Position numbers and translations under genes: made by a program
Shown here: positions 53,374 through 60,030 of the stretch, in pieces
Position numbering within the stretch: position 1 is the stretch's first letter
Layout: every line of letters starts with the position of its first letter
Notes under the pieces: model-generated
Told to the model about the DNA's origin: nothing
The model's input: the letters and a program-made list of their open reading frames with translations, nothing else
Databases searched by the model: none
DNA from: Qipengyuania intermedia
GTDB taxonomy: Bacteria > Pseudomonadota > Alphaproteobacteria > Sphingomonadales > Sphingomonadaceae
Assembly: GCF_019711615.1 (NCBI RefSeq)
Contig: NZ_JAIGNS010000002.1
Span: 62,001-126,000 of the forward strand
Length of the DNA: 64,000 nt
Direction of reading: 5' to 3'

Positions 53374-54240
53374 ATGTGTGATCAGGAACGCTTGGCTCAA
53401 TGGGCGAGGGGCGGAATTTCCCGGCGGACGTTCGGTGCCGGGGCGCTCGCCGGCACTGCAGCTGCCTGCACCTCGATGAATCCGGCGGGTGAGGACGCGG
53501 CCGATGATATCGTCATGCGCAGCACCGTCAGTTTCGCCACTCCTGACGGAACCATGGACGGGGAGTTCTTCCATCCGTCCAGCGGCACACACCCTTCGGT
53601 CATCTTCTGGCCAGACATCGCCGGTATCAGGCCGGCCAAGCGCCTCATGGCGGTTCGCCTTGCCGAGGCAGGGTACGCGGTCCTTCTGGCCAACCCCTAC
53701 TATCGCGATGTGGCGGGCCAGCAATTCGAGGATTTCGCGGACTTTGCCGGAAACGGCGGCTGGGACAAGGTAAAGCCCTGGCGCGCCCGCTTCGATCACG
53801 AAACCATCCGGCGCGACAATGCCGCCTGCGCTGCATGGCTCCAGGAACAGGCCGTGGTCCAACCCGACCGGGGCGTAGGCGTCCAAGGTTACTGCATGAC
53901 CGGCAGCTTTGCCGTGATGGGTCCGTGGTCTGACGACATGATCTTAGCCGGGGCAAGCTTTCACGGCGGCGGCCTCGTGCGAGACGGCGAATTCAGCCCG
54001 CACCGCCTGCTGCAGGACGACGGCCATTATCTCATCGCCATTTCGCAGGATGACGATGCCGAGCAGCCGAATGCGAAAACGGCGCTGCGTGCCGCCGCTC
54101 GGGATGTGAAAAACCGGACCGAAATTGAAGTGTACCCGGCCGATCACGGCTGGTGCGTGCCGGATTCACCCGCCTACGACCAAGAACAGGCCGAGCGCGC
54201 CTGGTCGCGCTTGCTGGCCCTCTACAAAGAGGCCCTGTAG
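53374..54240 (+). CDS. Dienelactone-hydrolase-family protein with Tat-like signal
   Basis: 288 residues from ATG 53374, with GAGGAGAG upstream. SRRTFGAGALAGTAAACTS contains a twin-Arg motif and a Cys that could be a lipobox, so it is probably exported folded. The nucleophile is the Cys of GVQGYCMTGSFAVMG; the Asp is near ISQDDDAEQ and the His in YPADHGWCV, completing a DLH triad. The substrate is unknown. It is divergent from the PQQ dehydrogenase and could process a lactone made by it; that link is a guess. Confidence 0.85.
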   Translation: MCDQERLAQWARGGISRRTFGAGALAGTAAACTSMNPAGEDAADDIVMRSTVSFATPDGTMDGEFFHPSSGTHPSVIFWPDIAGIRPAKRLMAVRLAEAGYAVLLANPYYRDVAGQQFEDFADFAGNGGWDKVKPWRARFDHETIRRDNAACAAWLQEQAVVQPDRGVGVQGYCMTGSFAVMGPWSDDMILAGASFHGGGLVRDGEFSPHRLLQDDGHYLIAISQDDDAEQPNAKTALRAAARDVKNRTEIEVYPADHGWCVPDSPAYDQEQAERAWSRLLALYKEAL

Positions 54241-54241
54241 C

Positions 54242-55192
54242 CTAGGCGCTCAGCCGTTCGGCAAAGCGGCCATGCTTGCGATAGCGGGTCATCCACTTGT
54301 CGAGGAACAGGCCGAGCGGCTTGGGCTCGATGCCAAGCTTGGAGAAGCCGGGAAATTCGCCTGAAACCGTGTTGCCCTGCGCCAGCAGGTTCCACTGGTC
54401 GCTGCTCATCGGCGTGCCGGGAAGCGCGGCAAAGGTGGCGGAAAGCGGATCGGGCATCGGCAGGAAGGTGCGCTTGCGGCGCTGCGCTTCGGCAATCCGG
54501 CGATGGATTTCCAGCATGGTCAGCTTTTCCGGGCCGCCGAGCTCGAAAGTCTTCCCGCCGAAGTTTGCGGGGTCTTCGAGAGTGCGCGCAACGGCTTCGG
54601 CGACATCGTCGACATAGACCACCTGAAGTTCGGAATCCGGCCCGAAAACGGGAAGGACAGGCAAGGTCGAGATCAGCTTCCCGAACATGTTCAGGAAATT
54701 GTCGTCCTTGCCGAAAAGGATAGAGGGGCGCAGGACCGTTGCATTGGGGAAAGCTTCGAAGACGCGCTTTTCACCGAGGCATTTTGCCGCCGCATAGTCG
54801 TTCGAAGTGTCCTCGTCGGGCTCTGCCGCGATCGCGCTGATGTGGACGAATGCGCTCGCGCCTTCCTTGGCTGCAGCTTCGGCCATCCAGCCAGGCGCTT
54901 CGCCCATGAGCGTGCGCAGATTGCCTTCGAACGAACCGACCAGATTGACCACGGCATCGGCGCCTTCGATGCACTGTTCGACACTGCGGCGATTGGTTGC
55001 ATCGCAGCGGGCGAACTGCATCTGGCCCAGATTGGCGAGCGGTTTGAGCTTGAATGCCTTTTCGGGATTGCGACTGGCGATCCGCACCCGCGCACCGCGC
55101 TCGAGCAGCGCCTGCGCCACGTAATTGCCGATGAAGCCGCTTCCGCCCATCAGCACTACCAGCTTGCCGTTCAGTGCGCTGTCTTTTGCCAT
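54242..55192 (-). CDS. NDUFA9-like atypical SDR protein
   Basis: 316 residues with an N-terminal Rossmann fold (LVVLMGGSGFIGNYVAQALL). ASAFVHISAIAAEPDEDTSN and the NDYAAAKCLGEKRV segment correspond to the active-site region of atypical SDRs related to the complex I subunit NDUFA9. ELQVVYVDDVAEAVARTL and FELGGPEKLTM support this. Likely role: NAD(P)H-binding accessory or assembly factor, or quinone-related epimerase-like protein; exact function is uncertain. Converges with the DLH gene, one base apart. Confidence 0.83.
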   Translation of the reverse strand: MAKDSALNGKLVVLMGGSGFIGNYVAQALLERGARVRIASRNPEKAFKLKPLANLGQMQFARCDATNRRSVEQCIEGADAVVNLVGSFEGNLRTLMGEAPGWMAEAAAKEGASAFVHISAIAAEPDEDTSNDYAAAKCLGEKRVFEAFPNATVLRPSILFGKDDNFLNMFGKLISTLPVLPVFGPDSELQVVYVDDVAEAVARTLEDPANFGGKTFELGGPEKLTMLEIHRRIAEAQRRKRTFLPMPDPLSATFAALPGTPMSSDQWNLLAQGNTVSGEFPGFSKLGIEPKPLGLFLDKWMTRYRKHGRFAERLSA

Positions 55193-55285
55193 TTCGATGC
55201 CTGTCTTTTCCGGTCTAGAATTCGTGTTGCGCCCCTAGCCACAACCTGCGCGCACCTGCAAGCGTTCCAAGAAGCGCGATTGCAG

Positions 55286-55315
55286 TTGACAAGAATCGCC
55301 CCCCTTCGCTAGTGG
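55286..55315 (+). promoter_or_regulatory. Predicted promoter of tRNA-Leu
   Basis: A consensus TTGACA at 55286-55291, an 18-nt spacer, then TAGTGG at 55310-55315. Transcription would begin about 45 nt before the tRNA. The -35 is perfect; the -10 is weak. Confidence 0.45.
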
Positions 55316-55364
55316 CGCGCTCCTACCTGCGGACCGGCGAAGGATGACCGGTCGTGCAAAGTGT

Positions 55365-55450
55365 GCCCAGATGGCGGAATTGGTAGACGCACCGTCTTCA
55401 GGTGGCGGCGCTCGCAAGGGCGTGGAGGTTCGAGTCCTCTTCTGGCACCA
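55365..55450 (+). tRNA. tRNA-Leu(CAG)
   Basis: 86 nt including an encoded CCA. D-arm GCGGAATTGGTAGACGC, anticodon stem CCGTC/GGCGG with loop TTCAGGT (anticodon CAG), a long class II variable arm CGCTC-GCAA-GGGCG, and T-arm GGAGG-TTCGAGT-CCTCT. The acceptor stem is odd: the 5' strand is GCCCAGA but the 3' strand reads TCTGGC before ACCA, one G short, leaving a bulged C or a 6-bp stem. Confidence 0.9.
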
Positions 55451-55514
55451 TTTCTCGACGTCAGCAGATCGCAGCGACTGGGCCAAATGGCTCTTCGCTG
55501 ATGGCGTTCGCCGG

Positions 55515-55853
55515 TCAGGACAGTCGTGCGAAGTTGGCTACTCCCGGCGCGGGGGTGCGGCGGGGGTGTGGCGCGTTATTGTCGGCCGTATGCGTGCCCC
55601 CGATCAGGGCTGCCAGTTCCGCGAGGCGGTCTGTGTCGAGGCTGTAGAAGACGAGCTTCGCTTCCTTGCGCGTGTCCACCAGTCCCGCTTTGCGAAGTAC
55701 GCTCAGTTGCTGCGATAATGCCGGCTGCCCGATGCCGGAGGATTGTTCGATCTCGCCGACGTTGAGTTCGCCTTCCCGCAAGATTTGCAGGATGCGGAAG
55801 CGCAGCGGGTGGGCGATCGCCTTGAGTTCCTCGATCGGTGCGTCGTCGCTCAT
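55515..55853 (-). CDS. ArsR/SmtB-family repressor of the sulfide module (no cysteines)
   Basis: 112 residues. PLRFRILQILREGELNVGEI and SGIGQPALSQQLSVLRKAGLV make the winged HTH, with the wing DTRKEAKLVFYSL. By position it matches BigR/SqrR, the persulfide-responsive repressors of sqr/blh operons. It has no Cys at all, so the two-cysteine persulfide switch known for BigR/SqrR is impossible. The C-terminus has several His (GGTHTADNNAPHP). ATG 55853 overlaps the upstream peroxiredoxin stop, so the two are coupled. Confidence 0.88.
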   Translation of the reverse strand: MSDDAPIEELKAIAHPLRFRILQILREGELNVGEIEQSSGIGQPALSQQLSVLRKAGLVDTRKEAKLVFYSLDTDRLAELAALIGGTHTADNNAPHPRRTPAPGVANFARLS

Positions 55854-56506
55854 ACCGTGCCCTTTTTCGGAGCGTCGCGAAGGAACCAGTCCGTCTCGCC
55901 TTCGTAGTTGAAGACAACGTCGAGATCGTGGGTCGGGGGCTGGAGCAGCGGTTCGCCCGGCGACCAGTTGGCCGGCGCCAGGCCATCATGGGTATCGATC
56001 GCCTGCAGGGCATCGAGCATGCGCAGCATTTCGGGGATAGAACGCCCCATATTCGCCGGGTAGCACGTCATCGCCCTGACCACCCCTTTCGGATCGATGA
56101 AGAAGGTCGAACGGACTGTGGCGCTGTCATTGTCCTGCGGCGCGACCATGCCGAACGCACGCCCGATGACGAGCGTAGGGTCTTCGACGATCGGAAAGCG
56201 CACTTCGACACCGAAGCGGTCGCGGATCATGCGCAACCATGCGAAATGCGAAAAGAGGCTGTCGACCGACAGCGCCATGAGGGCGCAATCGCGCTGCTCG
56301 AATTCCGTCGCGTTGCGGGCCAGCTCCACGAACTCGGTCGTGCAGACGGGCGTGAAATCCGCCGGGTGGGAAAACAGGACGAGCCAGCGCTTGCGGAACT
56401 CCTTCAGGCGCACAGGTCCCGCCGTGCTCCGCGCTTCGAAATCCGGCGCGTAATCGCCAATGCGGAGGCCGCCGATTGCCTGAGGCAGGTTTGTGTCAAC
56501 GCTCAT
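55850..56506 (-). CDS. 1-Cys (Prx6-type) peroxiredoxin
   Basis: 218 residues. The peroxidatic Cys55 lies in SHPADFTPVCTTEFVELAR, and RSTFFIDPKGVVRAMTCYP is the Prx6 Arg-bearing block. Other Cys are at 74 and 148. The extended C-terminal domain and length match Prx6. It reduces peroxides using an external thiol. It is transcribed divergently from the persulfide dioxygenase and overlaps the arsR-type gene by four bases, so it belongs to the sulfide regulon and may also reduce or sense persulfides. Confidence 0.9.
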   Translation of the reverse strand: MSVDTNLPQAIGGLRIGDYAPDFEARSTAGPVRLKEFRKRWLVLFSHPADFTPVCTTEFVELARNATEFEQRDCALMALSVDSLFSHFAWLRMIRDRFGVEVRFPIVEDPTLVIGRAFGMVAPQDNDSATVRSTFFIDPKGVVRAMTCYPANMGRSIPEMLRMLDALQAIDTHDGLAPANWSPGEPLLQPPTHDLDVVFNYEGETDWFLRDAPKKGTV

Positions 56507-56522
56507 CAGAACTTCCTAGCAC

Positions 56523-56563
56523 TTGACTCCCGAAAAGCAATTCATATACACAATTTACGTAAA
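56523..56563 (+). promoter_or_regulatory. Promoter and operator of the sulfide operon
   Basis: TTGACT (56523-56528), a 16-nt spacer and TATACA (56545-56550) make a good sigma-70 promoter. The palindrome TTTACGTAAA (56554-56563) covers the expected start site, an ideal place for the ArsR-type repressor to block transcription. The start codon follows at 56579. Confidence 0.65.
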
Positions 56564-56578
56564 CAATGGAGTTTGGCA

Positions 56579-57511
56579 ATGTCTAACGCCGACAAGGCCC
56601 GGCAGGCCGCGACCGATCAAATCAATCGTGCCCGGGCCGAGAAGTCACTTCGCCCCTCGATTGCGGGCTTTTTCGACGAGGCTACGTTCACCGTAAGCTA
56701 CGTCGTCCATGACCCGGTAAGCTGCGAGGCTGCGATTATCGACTCGGTCCTCGATTACGAGGCTGCGGCGGGGCGCACCTCCTATGGCTCTGCGGATCGG
56801 ATTGTCGAATACGTCACTTCTAATAATCTGAAAGTGACTTGGCTGATCGAAACGCATGCGCATGCCGACCACATTTCGGCAGCGCCGTATTTGCAGGAAA
56901 AGCTCGGTGGCAGACTGGCCATCGGCGCGGAAATCGTCCGCGTGCAGGAAGTTTTCGGCAAACTGTTCAACGCCGGCACCGACTTCGAGCGCGACGGATC
57001 GCAGTTCGATCACCTGTTTACCGACGGCGAGACGTTCAAGCTGGGTGAAATCGAAGGCATTGCGCTGCACGTGCCCGGCCACACTCCTGCCGACATGGCG
57101 TTCATCATCGGTGACGCGGCATTCGTGGGGGACACGATCTTCATGCCCGACTTCGGCACCGCGCGGGCCGACTTCCCGGGCGGCGATGCGCGGCAGCTAT
57201 TCCAGTCGATCCGCCGCCTGCTTTCGCTGCCCGACGACACGCGTCTGTTCCTGTGCCACGACTACAAGGCGCCGGGACGTGACGAATATGCGTGGGAGAC
57301 CACCGTCGGCCAGCAGCGCACGGAGAATGTCCATGTGAAGGACGGCGTGAGCGAGGATGAGTTCGTCCAGATGCGGACCTCGCGCGACAGGACACTCGCG
57401 ATGCCGACGCTCATCATGCCTTCGGTGCAGGTGAATATCCGCGGCGGGCGTCTGCCGGAGCCCGAAGAGAATGGTGTAAGCTACATCAAGATACCGGTGA
57501 ACGCGGTATGA
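56579..57511 (+). CDS. Persulfide dioxygenase (ETHE1/Blh-type metallo-beta-lactamase fold)
   Basis: 310 residues. Oxidises glutathione persulfide to sulfite with an Fe(II) site. Metal motifs: ETHAHADHISAAPYL, LHVPGHTPADMAF, FVGDTIFMPDFGTARADFPGG (the Asp and the ARADFPGG ETHE1 signature) and FLCHDYKAPG. It is longer than ETHE1 and resembles Blh proteins of bigR operons, but the DUF442 domain fused to Blh elsewhere is encoded separately here at 58382. ATGA links it to the next gene. Confidence 0.9.
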   Translation: MSNADKARQAATDQINRARAEKSLRPSIAGFFDEATFTVSYVVHDPVSCEAAIIDSVLDYEAAAGRTSYGSADRIVEYVTSNNLKVTWLIETHAHADHISAAPYLQEKLGGRLAIGAEIVRVQEVFGKLFNAGTDFERDGSQFDHLFTDGETFKLGEIEGIALHVPGHTPADMAFIIGDAAFVGDTIFMPDFGTARADFPGGDARQLFQSIRRLLSLPDDTRLFLCHDYKAPGRDEYAWETTVGQQRTENVHVKDGVSEDEFVQMRTSRDRTLAMPTLIMPSVQVNIRGGRLPEPEENGVSYIKIPVNAV

Positions 57512-57969
57512 TTGCGGGCTTCACACTCTCCGCATTTCCCGATGCGGCACCGATGGACGGCCTGTTCGGGGGCATCCTCATCGGCCTGGCGGCGGCCCTG
57601 ATGTTGCTCGGCGCTGGCCGGATCGCGGGCGTCTCCGGCATCGCGGCGCGGGCCACGGGCATTAGCGACAGCGGCATGTCCACATCGAGCGCCTGGATGT
57701 TCCTGATCGGCTTGCCGGTCGGTGCCGCTATCGTCGCTATCGCCTCGGGCGGGATGGAGCCCAGCTTCGCCAGCCCGGTGTTCCTGATCGTTGCCGGCCT
57801 GCTCGTCGGAGTGGGTACGCGGCTCGGCAGCGGTTGCACCAGCGGGCATGGCGTTTGCGGTGTCAGCCGCCTTTCGCAGCGGTCTATCGTCGCAACGCTG
57901 ACATTCATGGCGGCCGGCATCGCCACCGTCGCGATCATGAATGCCGCCGGCCTGGAGGTGCTGCCATGA
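57508..57969 (+). CDS. YeeE/YedE-family membrane protein, first half
   Basis: 153 residues, about four TM helices. GRIAGVSGIAARATG in the first half and VGVGTRLGSGCTSGHGVCG in the second carry the Cys pair of the YeeE/YedE (thiosulfate-permease-like) family. ATG 57508 overlaps the persulfide dioxygenase TGA. With the next gene it makes up a split transporter; the substrate is likely a reduced sulfur species. Confidence 0.88.
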   Translation: MIAGFTLSAFPDAAPMDGLFGGILIGLAAALMLLGAGRIAGVSGIAARATGISDSGMSTSSAWMFLIGLPVGAAIVAIASGGMEPSFASPVFLIVAGLLVGVGTRLGSGCTSGHGVCGVSRLSQRSIVATLTFMAAGIATVAIMNAAGLEVLP

Positions 57970-58385
57970 TGCGCCGTCTCCTTCCCCCGCTGGTGTCCGG
58001 TTCGCTGTTCGGTGCGGGTCTCGCGCTGGGCGGTATGACAGATCCGGCACGCGTTCGCGGCTTCCTCGATATATTCGGTGACTGGGACCCTACCCTGGCC
58101 TTCGTCATGGGCGGAGCCGTCATCGTCATGGCGATCGCCTGGCGCTTTCGCGAGCACATGGCGCACCCGCTGTTCGCGGAGAAGTTCTCCCTTCCAGACC
58201 GTAGCGACCTCACCGGACGGCTGATCGGCGGGTCTGCCCTGTTCGGGGTCGGCTGGGGGATAGCCGGACTGTGTCCGGGGCCGGGCATCGCGGCGCTGGT
58301 AATCGAACCGGCAAGCGCGGCTATCTTCGTCGTTTCGATGCTGGCGGGCATGTTCCTTGTCCGGCTGGTCGAAGGAAACGCATGA
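57966..58385 (+). CDS. YeeE/YedE-family (DUF6691-like) membrane protein, second half
   Basis: 139 residues, four TM helices. GSLFGAGLALGGMTDPARVRGFLDIFGDWDP is split here for length: the key parts are GLALGGMTDP and FGDWDPTLAFVMGG. FGVGWGIAGLCPGPGIAAL carries the conserved Cys-Pro-Gly-Pro. Together with the upstream half it forms the two-gene permease common in bigR-like operons. Both its start and end overlap neighbours by ATGA. Confidence 0.86.
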   Translation: MMRRLLPPLVSGSLFGAGLALGGMTDPARVRGFLDIFGDWDPTLAFVMGGAVIVMAIAWRFREHMAHPLFAEKFSLPDRSDLTGRLIGGSALFGVGWGIAGLCPGPGIAALVIEPASAAIFVVSMLAGMFLVRLVEGNA

Positions 58386-58795
58386 TGGAAATTTTCGAGG
58401 TGACCCCCGAATTTGCGGTCGCTCCGCAAATCCGCCCGGAAGACGTCGCTGCGTTGCGCCAGCGCGGGATCGTCGCACTGATCTGCAACCGGCCCGACGG
58501 CGAGGAAGAAGGCCAGCCCGAAGTGGCGGCCATGAGGCGCGCTGCCGAAGAGCAGGGCATGGCCTTCCATCATATCCCCGTCTCCGGCGGCAATTTTCCC
58601 GACGGTGCGGTGGCGGCTTTCCGCGCGGTCAGGCGCGGCACGGAAGGTCCCATCCTCGCTTTCTGTCGGACCGGCACTCGCTCGATCACGCTGGATACTC
58701 TCGCCGACCCTGACGGCGTAAGCCCCGCGGAACGCATCCAGCGGGCGATCGCCGCCGGCTACGATCTTTCCGCCATCAAAGGGCAGCTGAATTGA
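58382..58795 (+). CDS. TIGR01244/DUF442-family phosphatase-fold sulfurtransferase-like protein
   Basis: 137 residues. The DSP-like catalytic loop is ILAFCRTGTRSI, where a Cys followed by Arg-Thr-Gly-Thr-Arg is expected to form a persulfide; FHHIPVSGGNFPDGAVAAF precedes it. In Blh this domain is fused to persulfide dioxygenase; here it is free-standing. A rhodanese-like sulfur transfer role is likely. ATG 58382 overlaps the upstream stop, and its TGA overlaps the TTG of sqr. Confidence 0.86.
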   Translation: MMEIFEVTPEFAVAPQIRPEDVAALRQRGIVALICNRPDGEEEGQPEVAAMRRAAEEQGMAFHHIPVSGGNFPDGAVAAFRAVRRGTEGPILAFCRTGTRSITLDTLADPDGVSPAERIQRAIAAGYDLSAIKGQLN

Positions 58796-60015
58796 GACAA
58801 TCCCATCAGGTTGTTGTGATCGGCGGGGGTTCTGCGGGGATCGCAACGGCTGCTTCCATGCTACGGCGGCGATCGAATCTCGATATCGCCATCGTCGAGC
58901 CGTCCGACTTCCATGCCTATCAACCCGGCTGGACCATGGTCGGCGGCGGCGTTTTCCAACCCGAACAGACACGCCGCTCCACCGCGAGTGTGCTGCCGAA
59001 GGGCGTGAACTGGATCAAGGCACGCGCCGCGTCCTTCCAGCCTGAGAACAATCTCGTGAAGCTCGGGGATGGCAGCGAGATCGGCTACGAAGTCCTGATC
59101 ATGGCGCCGGGCATCCGTCTCGCCTGGGAAAGGATCGAGGGTCTTGAAGAAACTCTCGGCAAGAACGGCGTTACCTCCAACTATCGCTATGACCTTGCTC
59201 CCTACACCTGGGAACTGGTGCAGCGGATGAAATCGGGGCGGGCTATTTTCACGCAGCCGCCCATGCCGATCAAATGCGCAGGCGCCCCGCAGAAGGCGAT
59301 GTACCTGTCCTGCGACCACTGGAACCGCAGCGGCAATCTTGCCGATATCGAGGTCGAGTTCTGCAATGCAGGCGGCGTGCTGTTCGGCGTCCAGGATTAT
59401 GTCCCGGCGCTGATGAGCTATGTCGAGAAATACGACATCGCGCTCAAGTTGGGCAACAACCTCGTCGCGGTGGATGGCCGCGACCGGATCGCGACATTCG
59501 CGACCGACGAAGGCGAAGTGACGCGCGACTTCGATATGATTCATGTCGTTCCGCCCCAGGTCGCGCCGCAGTTCGTCGCCGACAGTCCGCTTGCTGCGCA
59601 AAGCGGCTTCGTCGATGTCGACCAGCACACCCTGCAGCACGTACGCTATTCCAACGTCTTCGGATTGGGGGACGGTTGTTCTGCGCCCAATGCCAAGACC
59701 GCCGCTGCTGCCCGAAAGCAGGCGCCCGTAGTGGCTGTGAACGCCCTGCGACAGCTGGACGGCAAGGGTCCGACCGCCGGATATGACGGCTATGGATCGT
59801 GCCCGCTTACGGTCGAACGCGGCAAGATCGTGCTGGCCGAATTCGGCTACGGCGGGAAGCTCGCGCCCAGCTTCCCCACATGGCTCATCGACGGCACCAA
59901 GCCGCAACGCCTGTCATGGATGCTCAAGGCGGACGTCTTGCCGTGGATCTACTGGAACGGCATGCTCAAAGGGCGCGAATGGCTTGCCAGTCCTGGCGGG
60001 CTCATCGCCCAATAA
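58792..60015 (+). CDS. Sulfide:quinone oxidoreductase (type II, SQRDL-like)
   Basis: 407 residues, a FAD flavoprotein oxidising sulfide and reducing ubiquinone. VVVIGGGSAGIATAASMLRR is the FAD loop. The redox Cys pair is probably in PIKCAGAPQKAMYL and GYGSCPLTVERGK, as in mitochondrial-type SQR. FGLGDGCSAPNAKTAAAARKQ is the second FAD motif. A short C-terminal amphipathic helix likely docks it on the membrane. It starts at TTG 58792, overlapping the previous stop. Confidence 0.92.
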   Translation: MRQSHQVVVIGGGSAGIATAASMLRRRSNLDIAIVEPSDFHAYQPGWTMVGGGVFQPEQTRRSTASVLPKGVNWIKARAASFQPENNLVKLGDGSEIGYEVLIMAPGIRLAWERIEGLEETLGKNGVTSNYRYDLAPYTWELVQRMKSGRAIFTQPPMPIKCAGAPQKAMYLSCDHWNRSGNLADIEVEFCNAGGVLFGVQDYVPALMSYVEKYDIALKLGNNLVAVDGRDRIATFATDEGEVTRDFDMIHVVPPQVAPQFVADSPLAAQSGFVDVDQHTLQHVRYSNVFGLGDGCSAPNAKTAAAARKQAPVVAVNALRQLDGKGPTAGYDGYGSCPLTVERGKIVLAEFGYGGKLAPSFPTWLIDGTKPQRLSWMLKADVLPWIYWNGMLKGREWLASPGGLIAQ

Positions 60016-60030
60016 CGAGGGGCCTTCCTG

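Noticed and set aside
51172..54240. A 1022-codon plus-strand reading frame spanning the PQQ dehydrogenase region
   Set aside because: Its first two-thirds is antisense to a clear PQQ enzyme with all motifs; only the part from ATG 53374 (the DLH-like gene) is real. Long antisense frames are common in high-GC DNA.
55515..57511. Arsenic resistance cluster, suggested by the ArsR-family regulator
   Set aside because: Neighbours are sulfur genes; no arsenite pump or arsenate reductase adjoins, and the ArsC-like gene is 13 kb away and of the YffB type.
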